Source: Silurus meridionalis (Eukaryota > Chordata > Actinopteri > Siluriformes > Siluridae). From it: 64,000 bases of DNA. The stretch covers positions 19,163,856 through 19,227,855 of the forward strand of contig NC_060884.1 of NCBI RefSeq assembly GCF_014805685.1, read 5' to 3'. Below the pieces are notes generated by a model. The model made no database searches and was not told the DNA's origin. It was given only the letters and a program-made list of their open reading frames with translations. Within the stretch, counting starts at the first letter, position 1; the number at the start of each line of letters is the position of its first letter. A program made the position numbers and the translations under genes. This document shows, piece after piece, positions 37,701 to 50,494 of the stretch.

Positions 37701-38989
37701 ATATCAATGGGTATGACCTTATGTTTGTTGAAACGCAGTGTATCTCTACAAATACCTTATACCAACTATCAAACATGGTGATGGAAGGTGATGATTTAGG
37801 CTCATTTTTCAGCCACAGCACCTGAAACACTTGCATTTATTGGGTGAAAAACTAAGCTGAAATTATGCCATGCAGCAGGACACTGATACCAAGCACACAG
37901 AAAATCTTCACCTGAATAGCTAATGTATAGAAAATGAATGTGTTGGAATGTCATTGGGCCACAAACTCCAAACTGACGTGAAAGACCCATAGTGCCCTTC
38001 AAAACAAGTTTAGCTTCTAGTCATTTCTACTAATTGTGGTTCTATTTTTTTTTTTACTGTTGTGTTATTCATTGCCATGTGAGGTTATCTGTTTGTTTTT
38101 TTTAGAAGGTGTTGAGGACCACGCATTTGTAACAAAAACACGAAGAATGGTGTATTTTCCTATGGAAAGGTCAGGCTAATTCATTATTAGTAACTGTAAA
38201 CTCATTTCTTTTATTACTGGTCTACTTAATGTCCATTGAACTGAAACACATTTTAGCCGAAAGACTTTATAAAAATAATAATATGAATAAGAAGAATATA
38301 ATCATTATATACACATCTAATGTTGCAGTATAGTAGAAAGCCTGCATTTTCCTATAATATAATTGTATCTAATTTGATCTTTGAGTGTGTTCTCAGACAT
38401 TCCATTTGCACACATGAAAAGTACCTGCGCCACAAAGAAGTTCAGAAACTATTATGTAACGTGAAATGTCATCTTGGTTATATATAAACTCTATTGTTTT
38501 ATTGTTTGCAGGGTACAATGTCAAATACTTTGCTCATGTTCTATCCAGCTTGTGGTGAACACAATATTGCATAAGACAGTAAAAGATTTGTTTTGTTATT
38601 CAACACGATGTGCTATTTTTAAAAAGGGTTAGAAAAAGCGAATTGCAGAAATTCAGGTGTCATTGTACCTTGGCGAGTATTTTAGATGCAGAAAACGGTG
38701 CGGATAATTATCCGCTACATAATGCCCCCCTTCCTCTAGCAGATCCCAGTCACACATCCATGCACACAGCACCCTAAAGAAGAGTTGAGAGGTCTGTCAT
38801 TAATATCTCTTCAGTCTACCCTCCCTAGCGAAGCCATCAATTAGCATGCTTCCAAATATACCTATACCTGAGAAAAGCCATGTGTCCTGCTTCCCAGGTT
38901 GCTGTCTTTGCATTATTAATTGGAAAGTTCAAAGTAAATAATTACATCTAATTATGATAACCCAGGAATCTATGCTGGAGGCTTTTTTT
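34753..38989. other. AT-rich desert; nothing recognised
   Basis: Contains an 18-base T run near 36641-36658. No coding exon recognised. The interval 38790-38970 is unusually free of simple repeats and carries several TAATTA/ATTAAT cores, a weak hint of a conserved element. Confidence 0.5.
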
Positions 38990-39030
38990 GTCTCTCTCTC
39001 TCTTTAGTTTGCTGTCTGTTTGTCCATCAG

Positions 39031-39134
39031 GATCAGGTGGCTGAATGCAAGGAACTACTGTAGAGCTGTCACTGGCAGAGATTCAGCAAAAGATAAGGCG
39101 GTATACTGCTCAGATAAACAGCAACCTCTTCATG
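39031..39134 (+). pseudogene. Broken copy of rassf1 exon 3 on the opposite strand
   Basis: The segment 39063-39134 matches the rassf1 exon-3 stretch ELSHAELQQKI...NSNLFM in 62 of 72 bases (19 of 24 residues), with the last 27 bases identical. The similarity extends upstream through GATCAGGTGGCTGAA to an intact acceptor (CATCAG|GAT at 39030/39031), as in rassf1. From that acceptor the frame reads D-Q-V-A-E-C-K-E-L-L and hits TAG at 39061; a 5-base length difference shifts the frame. The downstream donor is gone: after ATG the sequence runs into a (CT)n region. It is therefore a relict exon, 8.5 kb from the real one and inverted. Confidence 0.85.
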
Positions 39135-39187
39135 TTGATCCTCTCTATCTCTCTCTCTCTGTCCATGTTTCTCTCATTCCTTCTTTA

Positions 39188-39191
<4 letters not shown>

Positions 39192-39245
<54 letters not shown>
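39192..39245. repeat. (CT)n microsatellite
   Basis: About 27 CT units, preceded by shorter CT runs at 39144-39175. The plus-strand frames through it are serine-leucine artefacts. Confidence 0.95.
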
Positions 39246-39250
<5 letters not shown>

Positions 39251-42100
39251 CTATAATAAGTTTTTGAGCTGTCTAATTTTTTGCAGCGTTAGAATGAGGC
39301 AACACCTTCCAGGCTGTGGCATGCTCATGCTGAAACCAGAAGCGGCGAGAATGGAACAATCCATATGTACCTCCTATATATACACAGATATACTGAATGA
39401 CATGACTATATATTTTTTTGTCTCCCAGCTTATTTGTTTCCAGAAAATGTCCAATTCATGGGATTAACTCTATCAGTGTTGTTGAGGAAACAAAAAAAGA
39501 CCCATAAACTTTGACAGATATAAGTCATCAGCGGCATCTATAAACCATACTTAGTTCTCTCTTGTGAAATATATGATTTTTCATCTAGAAACAGCATGAG
39601 GTGTATAGATGCGAGATCTCCCACCAAGCAATTCTGTGAAATGAAAGGCCCTTGGCAAATCACTTATTGCACTCCTCATTCATATCTGAACATGAACTGC
39701 ATTTGAATGAGAAGTCTGCATGGTCCATGCGTTTCACTAAAAAAATTTTCTTTTTGGATCACGGTTTTACCGATCGTTTACAGCTAAAATGTAGAGATTG
39801 GGTTTTAAATGTACATATGGAGCCCTTTAAATTCGTTTTTTTAATCACGTGCTTTTGCATACAGCTCACTGGTCTCTTTTAAATGGTACCTTGCTGTGTT
39901 TTTCATTTCTCTCAGTACAGATGGAAAGTGTGATTAAATGAATAATAGTAAAGAGGAGTTTGGTTGGAAGTGAGGGAGTCGGGGGATGTCATGCTCTGTG
40001 TGAGACTGATGCTGACAGCCATAGCAAGGTGTGTTCTTTCACACTTCCTTTCACAGAAGCTTGCCATGACATGCTCTTTGCACCATACAAGAACCCTATA
40101 AGATGCTTCATGTGACATCAAATACAATGGCTTTGTGCTGATGAGTGATAGTAGGTCACTGTTGGTGAAATTGATATTCCAGTCCAATAAATAATAATAA
40201 AAAAAACAACAACACGGCCATACAATCTAAAAGTATACAATATATTATATTAATCTCTAAGGCAGAGTAATGTGAATAGTGCTCTCTTTAAAAGTAAGGA
40301 AATCCCAGAGAAGGTTTAGCAATGTTTGAGTGCTGGAGTTTTCCTATGACCAGGATGAATCACTCAGCAGCAGTGTAGCCAGCAGGGTGTGTACATGCTG
40401 AGGGAGGCATGTGCTAAATAGTGACAGGGTTACTGGTAATTAGTCAGTCAAGATAATTAGTAAAAATTGATGTTCTGAATAACCTGAGAATACATACATT
40501 GAGGAGAAAAAACAAAAACATTAAACAAAATCAAATGGCAAAAAGTTTCTGCACATCATATTTTTGTAAGATCACGCTCACAAACTGTTTTATTTTTTCT
40601 TGTGTCATTTCTATCTGATGCGCCTCATTTGCAGTGCAGCATCATCAGACACCATTAAAAGACTTTTAGGTTGAACATGTGGTCCTTTTTATTCCTTGTT
40701 TGTTAATGCACTGGCAGCTTATTGTTATGCTTTGTAACTAAGCTTTCATTGCATAGGACTTCTTAAAATGAGCTTTTCCTTGTCAAGCACATTTTTTAAA
40801 TCAGACACAAAGATGCACTTGAACAAACAAACCTATTGGAATGAAGAAAGCTTGTATGTAATTGCAAACAAAGCCTGGGATTTGCCTTCCAAAATTAATG
40901 ACACAAGAAGTAGACATCAAGCCTAATGGGTTCATACCCCGAAACCTAAAAAAAACAACCTAAAGACCCAAAATGAACCAAAGCTAAATGCACGTCATAT
41001 AAAAGGTCCATTTATTTGGTTTAAGAGATTGTGTTTTTTGCCTGTCTAAAATAAGGGCAAACCTGCCTTGCATTTATGTGTACACACAGAGTGTTGCTCC
41101 GATGGAGTACAGGGCAGTGAGTGGGTTTGCTCTTTACTCCAGATCTACCCCTGGGCTGTCATGTCTCTTACATGTCATTATTTTCTCAGACTAACATCTG
41201 TCTCAGCACTGCCTCTTCTCAAGGCCAGCTATTGTAGAAAGGTTGAGACTGTTCAATATTTTGAAATGCCAGTATTAACACACGAATGAGTCTACGTATA
41301 CAAGTCAACGAGTTTACAGCATCTAAAAATTGCATATCCAAAACAGAGCACCACATTTAGAATGTGGCCTGGCCTAGATTTCAAAAGAAAAGCTACTGGT
41401 TTTTGCTCACATCAGGGTGTGTAAAACTTTGGCTTTGTTAATGAGCTCTTTATTGTTTTAATCTAGTTCATAGCTGAACTAAGGGTAACAGTATTTCTCT
41501 GCTGCAAACACTTACAATCCCTCAGTTTGTGTGTGTATTGAGTATGTTCACGAGGATAGTGATTTCAAAGCATCTTTGTTTGTAGTAATCAGAGCAACCA
41601 ACAAACCACTTGAGAGACTGAAAAAAAAAATCCTGCAGGTATGACGCACATTGACTCATCCGTACAGACTGCTATATGTCACAATTTCATTAACAATGAC
41701 TCTTTTATTCAAAATGATTAAATGTAGAACAATGCTGTCCTAAGTTGAAAGGCAGTGTATAGAGTTAAATACTTTATACAAGCAGGTATATGAAAATAGA
41801 CTTATAGGCTAGGGATGTAAAGAAACCGAGAGAGGGGGAGAGAACTTCACATTCTGATGGTTGAGTGATGAGAGTGGAGGAGCCACAGGAGATTGCACTG
41901 CATCTTAAAATATATGTGTCAGCCAAGTAACCCAAGCAACTGTTCAAACTGTTCAGGTAGTTTTGCTGTCTATCTTTATATAGATTCTTACTTAATTACA
42001 AATACATAAACACTGCATTTAACGTTGTGTTATAATTAGTGGTTTATGAAAACAGGATCAGTGAGCAAACATGACTGAGATGAGTTAATGAGGCACTCAT
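39246..42100. other. AT-rich desert; nothing recognised
   Basis: No second rassf1-like exon was found next to the relict exon, and no other gene was recognised. Confidence 0.5.
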
Positions 42101-42104
42101 TTCA

Positions 42105-42245
42105 ATGCTACATTTACTCATCTGACAGATGTTTTGATCCAAAGCAAATTACAGTTAGGCTTAAAGATTATAGGCCTTGCACAGAGGCCGGACAGTGCCA
42201 GGATTTATATTTGACCTTTTGATTTGCCGTCCAAAGCATTCAAAT
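42105..42245 (-). mobile_element. tRNA-SINE remnant, strongly diverged
   Basis: Read on the plus strand it keeps the tail-type phrase CATCTGACAGATG.TTT.ATCCAAAGC and a degraded TAGGCCTTGCACAGAGGCC block equivalent to AGGGCCTTGCTCAAGGG of the copy at 575-768. Old and without clear ends. Confidence 0.5.
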
Positions 42246-44379
42246 CGGTTCAGCTGCATTTGGATAGTGAGATAATTTGTGAATACATGTGAACTGTTAT
42301 GACAGAAATTTCCCAAGCTTGTAAACAAGCTTGAAAGCATTCACAACATGACAGCATGTCAAGCTAATAAGGCCAATTCTCCATATTTAAGAACTGGCCT
42401 GCTGAATATTTAATAATGTGATTCAAACAGGGTCCACGGTTTCAGCCAGAGCGCCAAGTGGGGGATGGGGGGGTTATGTTCTCTCCATTTCAGTGTGGTT
42501 TAATATGGGTTCTCCAGGTTCCTACCACCACTTTACCTTTTGCAAGGTCTGTATATGCCCCTGCCTAGAATATGGGATAGGCTCAAGATTAACTACACTG
42601 ACTAGGATAAAGTAGTTATTAAAGATAGAAGATAAATGAATAATTTAATGAATAAATGAATAAATGAATGAATGAATGAATTTATGAAATGCAAAAAAAA
42701 AAGCGGTTGGTTTTTCTAACTTATTTATACCAGTAGAAAGAAAATTCAGTGATACACTACCTCACCCAGGCCTAGACTGTAAGTAACAGCATAATAGCAT
42801 AAGAGCATTAAAAGTTTAAGCTACTGAGTTCTGATCTCTTGAACTGATCCCTCAAGTGCTCATAAAAAAATCTCCCATCTATTACCCAGAGGTTTGATAT
42901 ATAGTTTTGTCAGAAAATCAATTTAATTTCATTGGATTTATTTCTCATCCAAATGTATTGCTCACTTGGCTTCCAATCTCATTATCATTAACTTGCCTAA
43001 AAGCAAACAGAAGTCGCAGTCTGCATTTAAATCAGAGCAAGCCACACCCCAGCCTGCCCAATGCAGCCCGGTGTATATTAAATAAGACTTGATTCTCACG
43101 TGGACCCATAAAAAATTCATTGAGTAGTAGTGAAATGCTTTTCAGCATCTTGGCTGTACTAACTGTACTCAGTTATCAATAATAAATGTTAAATGTGTAG
43201 TTGAAGGCGTGTGTTAAGGACACAAAGCAAGTCACCTTATGCAATTAACAAAATGGTGGCAGATCTAAATAATTAATATAGCATCAGGTACAATATGCGT
43301 TTTTTTGGAGATTTATCAAGAAACATGAAATCGCTTTAATTTCCCTCTGCCATCTGTTCTTTTCCTCTCAAAGGATGCCTTTTCCCCTGTCAAGGACTGT
43401 TAATGGAGAAACAGCTCAACAAAATGAAAAAAAGCAGATGACCCAATATTACAAAACAATTTGAAAAAGCATTCATGTTTCTTATGGTTATGTCCAGGCA
43501 TTTCGTCTTGGTTTATTGTTCATGCTTATTACATTTTAGGCAACTTTCTGACATGACCTTTGTTGGTTATGCTTTGTTTAGTTTGCTAAATCAGTGGAAC
43601 TTGGTCAACAAGTGCTAACGTTTCTAATTCATTATTCATTTGGATTGAGGCAATAAGGTCGCTCGAGTCATTTTTCACTGTCCAGCATGAGCTTTAATCA
43701 ACCATATGCTCCAGAGTGCCAAAAGCCTCAGCATCTGTAGCGAGAAAAAAAGAGCTTGGCTGGCTCATACATACATCTTCTCTTTCCCTCACTATTTTCC
43801 CATGATGTTCAGGGAATCCCTATGTGGGGGAAAAACAGACACTTACTAAATCATACTGTTACACCTTATTATCATCTCACCTACTCATTTCCATAAACAG
43901 ATCAGATGAATACCCTGACGTTAACCCATGACTCCCCGTACAGCTCTTAAAGCTGCACCTCTTACTGCACTGGTTCCCATGCCTACTACTGGATGACCCC
44001 CTGTCCTGCCTGGTTTAGTGTTTTCCCTGCTCAAACACACCTGAGTCAGATAATCAACCAATGAAGGGCATGCCCGGAGTTAACGTGGGTGTGAACAGGA
44101 TGGGTGTTCTCCAGGAAACCTGTTGGAAATGAGGTTGTAGAAGTGTTTCAATTTAGATTATTGGTATTTTTCTAAATCTATTGCAGCAGTCCATCTTTTT
44201 TCTTCTCTGTTCTCATAGGGATTTTTGGAAAAGCTTTTCCCTGGCTTATTGTATTGAGATAGAATATAGTATAATAAGCTCCTTCTCCGTTGAAGATATA
44301 ATGCATGGTTGTTCATTAGGCGCGTGCACGACAAATTTGCAGTCTAATACATTTCAAAGTTGACCCATTTGGCACTTAC
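42246..44379. other. Desert up to the CpG-rich block; nothing recognised
   Basis: Includes a short (AATG)n-type run near 42640-42680. No exon or repeat family recognised. Confidence 0.5.
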
Positions 44380-44842
44380 CGTCTGTGGCTTTTCCGCTTT
44401 CTGTTTATAACTTAACCCGGGCGTCTGTTGATATGTGGTGTTTTCTCGCCGAATCGAACCGAACTCCGTCCACAACGAGATTTGTTTATTGATTTTATTT
44501 TATTTGCAAGATGGAAATTTTCTCAATCTCAACAACTATGTATTTTTTTAAGCTGTTGCGCTGTCCAAAAGCAGAGGTGCTGAGACAGCCGTGTAGGACT
44601 GTCTTTCTCCGTGTCTCACAGTCCCTATCTTTCTTCTCTTCTTGCACTCCGTCTGCCTCCGCGCGCGACCGAACCGCTGCCGAGTTTCTCGCTGATCCGA
44701 GTCGCGTGCGGTTCGAGCTCGTGAGGATGACTAATGTTACAGCAGTACCGTTAAAGCGAGGGCGCGCGCACTCACACACACACGCAGTACAGGCGGGACA
44801 CGGTGTTTCGCTGCATTCAGCGCCCCCCAACACATATATACC

Positions 44843-44883
<41 letters not shown>

Positions 44884-44960
44884 CACACTCCAGCAGTGAA
44901 GAAGCGCACACACACACACACACAGACCAAAAGAAAAAAGTTAGTCTGAGCGCGCGGGTA
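44380..44960 (-). promoter_or_regulatory. CpG-rich block with a minus-strand splice donor: candidate grm4 promoter and non-coding first exon
   Basis: The sequence changes abruptly from AT-rich to CpG-rich (for example GCGCGCGACCGAACCGCTGCC near 44660, and GAGGGCGCGCGCACTC near 44758) and contains two (CA)n tracts. At its left edge the minus strand reads ACAGACG|GTAAGTG, a near-consensus 5' splice site at 44380/44379, with no start codon committing to a long coding frame. The grm4 coding exon has a 3' splice site at 6018, so an upstream exon must exist. This block has the right strand and position; the intron would be about 38 kb. Open frames on both strands here are low-complexity. Confidence 0.45.
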
Positions 44961-45512
44961 AACCGGTTATATTGTTTTATTTGCTGCAAGTAAACAGCGG
45001 CTGCACACACACTTCATTCGATCCATGAAACAATATTTCCAATTAGGTTGCAAATAAAAAAAAGGGTTTAATTTTTCTTGAAAATGATCTCTTGTGCGGT
45101 TTTGCTGTTACTTTACAGCAATTTGTCATATCCATAGGATGCATGCAACACCACAGCTAATAGGCAAGCTAAAATAAAATCACATTTATGTTTTGCTGCA
45201 AATTAATATCTAACTTTTGGGAATGCCCAAACACTTGTGAATTCCAGGACCTATGAGAGCATACTGGTACGTCAGGTTATGCGCATTCTAGCTTAGTTAG
45301 ATGTTGCCATCTAGTGGTGCATCCGTGTTTTGATTATTTCCTACCCACCACCTTACCACAAAACATTAAGCGTTATTCAAATTATTTATTCAAATTAATA
45401 AATCATAAGTAAAAAAATTAATTCATTTAGATAGCAAAGCTCACCCAAAAGGAATGCTCTGCAACAAATCGGATCAATTCAAGAACAGACAAAACCAATC
45501 AAAAGGAAATTA

Positions 45513-45518
45513 TTTATT
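45513..45518 (-). terminator. rassf1: Candidate poly(A) signal of rassf1
   Basis: TTTATT on the plus strand (AATAAA on the minus) is the first canonical signal I see downstream of the rassf1 stop. It predicts a 3' UTR of roughly 0.9 kb (46391 to about 45495). Confidence 0.4.
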
Positions 45519-46391
45519 GTGAGGGGAAAAAGAAAGATTCCAGAAATTAAAGTGATTGCACATGAGAAAAGGATAAGCTAGCAAACCAGTGACTAACCGA
45601 ACATACATATGACAGAAATTACATATAAAATGACAGAACAGATGTATGCAAAAAGAACGAAGTTATTAACCAAAACATGTAAGCAGTGTTTCAATAGAAG
45701 TCTGGAAATAGATGTAAGCAACGCAAGAAAAATCAGGCTAGAGGTAGTAAGTTAAAGAGACTGGTCTAGTTGCTTTCATGCTGAAAATATTTCACCACTC
45801 ATTTGGGGGGGCTTTATATATTCATACTGAATAACTAGAAATTCCCCCAGCATTTCCAACCACTCAGTAGCAACAAAGAAGTCAGATGAATGAGTTGTGA
45901 GACATTTTCCAACATCGCACAGCAAGTCCGGTTACATGGACTTACTACAACTAGATTTTTCAAAATATCTGGATAAGAAAGAAGGAAAAAAAGAAACCCC
46001 TTGGTCTCATAGCCTACACAAAGAAGAAAAGTACATTTGTAACTTCACCAGTGGTAAAGTCAGCAGAGTCCTGTGTAGTCTCCATAGAAACACAGTGTTC
46101 TATCTTGAGGACTCTCTACACTCACTCGAACAAATCACACACCATTCACGACAAGGTGTTCTATTTTCACTCGTCCATTTCCCAGTATGCTTTCGCTCGC
46201 TCTCAGTCACGACTCATTCTCTCCATGTACGCACATCTGGTTGCGCACTTGCATTTCCACACTCGTTCGCACGCACTCTCTCTCGCTCTCACACTAATCG
46301 CACTGATGCTAGTCCATATGGTTCGTTGGACACTGTTGAGACTGAGGCCCCCTAGTGGCCAGTCATCAGTAAGACAGGCCATGTGGTGTGA

Positions 46392-46538
46392 TCAACCGGG
46401 ATTGGTGGTGACCAGAGTTTGCTGGATGCGATCGCGAGCGACTGCATAGCGCTGCATGATCTGCTTTACATGCTCCTCTTCCTCTCGCTTCAGAATGCGT
46501 AGGAAATTATGCAGCTCCGGCATAGAAAATGCATCCCA
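46392..46538 (-). CDS. rassf1: rassf1 last exon: SARAH domain
   Basis: The acceptor TTCTTCTCCCAG| lies before 46538. It encodes 48 residues, WDAFSMPELHNFLRILKRE and an acidic-basic heptad helix ending DRIQQTLVTTNPG, then TGA. This helix dimerises with the SARAH helix of MST1/2 in the known family members. Confidence 0.95.
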   Translation of the reverse strand, partial: WDAFSMPELHNFLRILKREEEEHVKQIMQRYAVARDRIQQTLVTTNPG

Positions 46539-49500
46539 CTGGGAGAAGAACAAACAAAAAAAAGTCAGCAATAAGAGACTGTTTAATTAATAATGCATGT
46601 GTGCATGATAGAATGTGCGCTCAGGTCTCTCACTACAAAGCAAGGACAACCTCAAGGGACAAGAGTTAAGTGAACCCAGCAGACCTAACGAATAAAGAAT
46701 TCTGTCTAAAATAAGTGTAGCTGCAGACAAACTTGCTTTGTTTGCTTTTTTTTTTTTTAACAACAAAGGATGCTCGATAGCAAATTACCCTCGTATGAAA
46801 CATGACCCTTAACAAGAGATTTTGCAGGTATTGGAAATTGGAAGATTATATTCAGAGGTAAAACTGATTCAGCGGATGTGTTAATCGTGTGAGGGTAGTA
46901 GCTGGTTTTCCTTACATTGACCTCTCCAGTCTCATTCTCCTTTAGGACCAGACTCAGCACCTTCTCATTTGGGCCAGCAGACAAACGCAGGAACAATGGA
47001 CACTCGTCATTGGGCAGCTTCCTTAGGTACACTGAGAAAAACAAAGAAAAAACAGGTAAGCATATTCTAAATCGATTTCAGAAAACACTCGGCTACCAGA
47101 AATGGCATGCGGTATAAAGCAAATACCCTCGTGTTAGTTCAAGCTTAAGCTTCCTAACACTCTAAGTTTGATGTATAGCTGTAAAGTATAACAAGCATAA
47201 CAAGAAATCAAGCTAAAATCACAAACAATTCATGGCATACCCTGGTCATGCCGCTCAGTGCGTTCAAACAGCGCGAACTTTGCAGGATTGTCGATCACTG
47301 TGAATTTCTTGAGCAGGGCCTGAATCACTTCCTGTGCACGAGTTCGAGAGCTGATGTGCAGATGTTTGGCTGTGTCCTTGGGAAGGTAGAAGGATGTGCG
47401 TCTTTTCACCCCTCCCCCTCGCTTCCCGTTGGCTGGCTCCGCAGCACCCTTTCGCGGAGGAGGTACAGACACAGGTCGCACCAGCTTCAGGTGAACTTTG
47501 ATGAAACCATTGTAGGTGCCATCTTTGTTCTGTGTAAGACAAACAAATCAGGTGTGAGAAGGTTACAGAATGGAACTGCTAAATAAAACAGGCATAATGA
47601 AGAAAAAAAAAAAACGTTGGCGTGTATATTTATAAAAGTGAAACCTTACCAAAGACATGAAGAGGTTGCTGTTTATCTGAGCATTATACTCCTTTATCTT
47701 CTGCTGAAGTTCTGCATGTGAAAGCTCTTGCTTCTTGCTTTCAGTCACCTCATCCTAACAGACAGACAAATTACAAACAAACTTTTAATTCCTACTTTAG
47801 AAAAATAAAAACACAGGATGCTATACATTTAATAAAATACATAATTTACATTTGAAGATTAAGCAGCTGTCAAGAACTTATCCATAAAATACATTCAGGC
47901 CATAACCTTGAGAAAAGGAGGAAGTGATAATTAGGCTAGTGTGGAAGTCACTACACGAGTCATGAATTTGTGCATGACTGACCAGCTGAGTTCATGTAAT
48001 TGAGTTACTTTGACAACCCCTTTTTCCATTATTATACATATTAGGTCATCTCTAGACCACAAAGCTTAGAGGAAATGCCAAAAGTGGAACTGGCATATTA
48101 GTCAAATAAGCTAGTAGAGAAACAGGCTCTTCGGGTTGCGGATCAGACAGCTTAGGAGAACAACCGACACACAATCCTTTCCTCTTACAGTAATGCCCAC
48201 CACTGTGTTAATCATGTCCTCAAACACAATAATACAAAAAAAAAAAAAAAAAAAGGAAAAAAAAAAAAGCACTATTTACTAGTCTATTTCAGCCTTAGAT
48301 AAAATCCAGCAAGCCTTTTCACTTTCTATAAAGTGTCCCTTGTAAAATCTCCCTACAAAACCAGTATTAAATTATTTGTAAGGGATTTTATCAAACTTAT
48401 AAAATTACCCAAACCCGGCCATAAACAACACATAGATGGTAAACATTATTTCCAGTATTTACATGCTCTTAAAAAAAAAAAAAAAAAAATTTATGTTTAT
48501 CCAGTAAATCAGTCGTTAAAAAGTTGCATCAGCCTCTGAACTCTTCCAGTTGAATTTAACAGGGCAAAGCCATGATGTCACGCACAGCCAATCACAAGCT
48601 TTGGTCCATCCCATTATTTAAGAGAACGAACGCATGTGGATGGTTTCACAAGTCAGTCATGGATGTCTTGGCTTTAAAGCTAGGATTCCTGCATCCGGTT
48701 AGAGCAGAAATAGTCTCTTCTCTTCCCCCTTAGGCTCACACCATGGAAAGAATGCTGCTTTTGTGTGCCTTGTTCACATGTGGGTGTCACATGGTGTCAT
48801 TTTTCAAATTACATCATCCTTCCTGTTTGGGTATTACAACATCTTTATTGTCTACAAGAAATGCATACATTATGTTCTCACGTCAAACTTTCAGAAAGTT
48901 CTATCGCGAGTGGTATAGTGCATCCTAAAATCAAGGCGCATAAAATGAACGGCAGCAGTAATTCGAGCGAATTGACTAGTTTAATGACTTAGAATCATTA
49001 CAGCACCTTGGTCCCGGGGGAAGGATGTTTCGTTTTACTGTGTACTGCACTGTATTTGGTAGGAATGACAAATAAAGCCTACTTAACTCGACTAAACAAA
49101 GCCTACTTGAAAACCTCACTAAAACCATGATGAAAGACATCTATTGATCCCAAAAGGCCAGCATGTGACTCAATGCACTACAACTCCCTTAATCAACTAT
49201 TTGAAACTCACAGTGCCCTTAGGGTTGTTCACTAAATGTCTGCTTAGATACAATGACTACATTTAGATATTAGACTAATATCCATGAAGCTTAAAGTGCT
49301 GATAAGTGGGTTTGTGTCATGTGACTGCAGGTCACAAATAACTGAGAAAATCTAAAAGCTTTGTGGTTCAAAAATGACATCAATAGTAAAAAACGATAAA
49401 AATGGTCATGTTAATATAGTCCAGGTTGTTTGTTGTATTTAACAGGAAGTGGATAAAAATGTGCATGAGAAATTAGTGTCGTGGATGACGGGGTAAAGAG

Positions 49501-50494
49501 TTGCGCCAGCTTGTGTAATGATTCATCCTGCAGTTAACTCCATTTCCTTCCTCTCTCCCACCCTCTCCCTAAAACATGTCTGTAGGCCTTCCTGTTCTCC
49601 TCTTCCAACAAGCTTTTAGTTCAGTATAAAACACACAAGAAAATCCCTAAATGAATTTACTTTCTAGAGGGCATAAAAAAGCAAACCGTTTATAATAGCC
49701 TAAAACTGTGTATATTATAAACGAGAAAAATAAATAAATACAAACTCGTCTTTAATAATCATAAACCCTAAATGGCAAAGTATTAATCTTTTAAAAGTTT
49801 TAAAAAAAGAAAAAAACATTATTAGTGAGGAAATGAGCACATAAACAAATGCAGTCCTGAGATCTCTTGTATCACCAGTTGCTCTTTTACTGTTTGGGGA
49901 AGTTAGAAAGAGGAACATTTACTTATATTGAACTCTTGTGCAGGAAAATGATGTTTAAACATGCCTGGGTTTATGACGTTTTCCCCAAATTCATTAACTA
50001 CTTGATGCAATCAACACTGAACAAAACAAAGATATTTAATAGTACTAATAAAACACTGCATGTTTCAAAGTTCTGGATAATTCCATGACCAATGATTTGT
50101 TTAGAGCCATAAAAAGCAGGGTTTTGTTTATGTTTTGGCACATTTTCCGCTCAGTAGTGAAGACGGGAGTGGGCAGAAGTCAAGTACAAAGTTACGGTTA
50201 AACATACAGAGATATCTATAAATAAACATTATTGTCGCTGTTTCGACGATGTGAAAAAAGGTCTTAAAAGTAAATGAAACAGCAGCTCGGTTGTTCTTAT
50301 TTTACTGTACTGAACGAAAGTCTGCTCGAGCTCACCTTCGGTTTCGGGGGTTTGTGAAAGAAGGAAGTTCGCGCGGTGTAAAACTGCTCGAACTCCGAGT
50401 CCAAATCCTCTCCACTGCAGTACCCGCTGCTTGCCGAGCTGCCCCAGGTCTTCTCAAAAGACGGAGTCTGATCAGCACAACTAACTCCACTCAT
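46392..50494 (-). CDS. rassf1: rassf1 short form from the alternative first exon (RASSF1C type)
   Basis: Exon 1C (50494-50336) replaces exons 1A and 2 and joins in phase 0 to the four shared exons, giving 816 nt, 271 residues (human RASSF1C 270). The protein starts MSGVSCADQTPSFEKTW and keeps the SSGYCSGEDLDSEFEQ and FYTARTSF blocks typical of 1C and RASSF3-type N-termini, but lacks the C1 finger. It keeps the RA and SARAH parts, so it should still bind MST-type kinases. Its own CpG-rich promoter lies just upstream. Confidence 0.93.

Noticed and set aside
44495..45010. Open frames of 160-171 residues on both strands in the CpG-rich block
   Set aside because: Composition is driven by CA repeats and CpG sequence, no domain, and overlapping frames on opposite strands. 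The block is better explained as promoter and non-coding exon.
45897..46449. Plus-strand frames of 132-152 residues
   Set aside because: Antisense to the rassf1 3' UTR and last exon; no splice support and no recognisable domain.
48743..48928. A small frame MERMLLLCALFTCG... with a signal-like start in a rassf1 intron
   Set aside because: On the opposite strand to rassf1, only 61 residues, no family match. A CCAAT-like box lies upstream near 48588, but this is not enough to call a gene.
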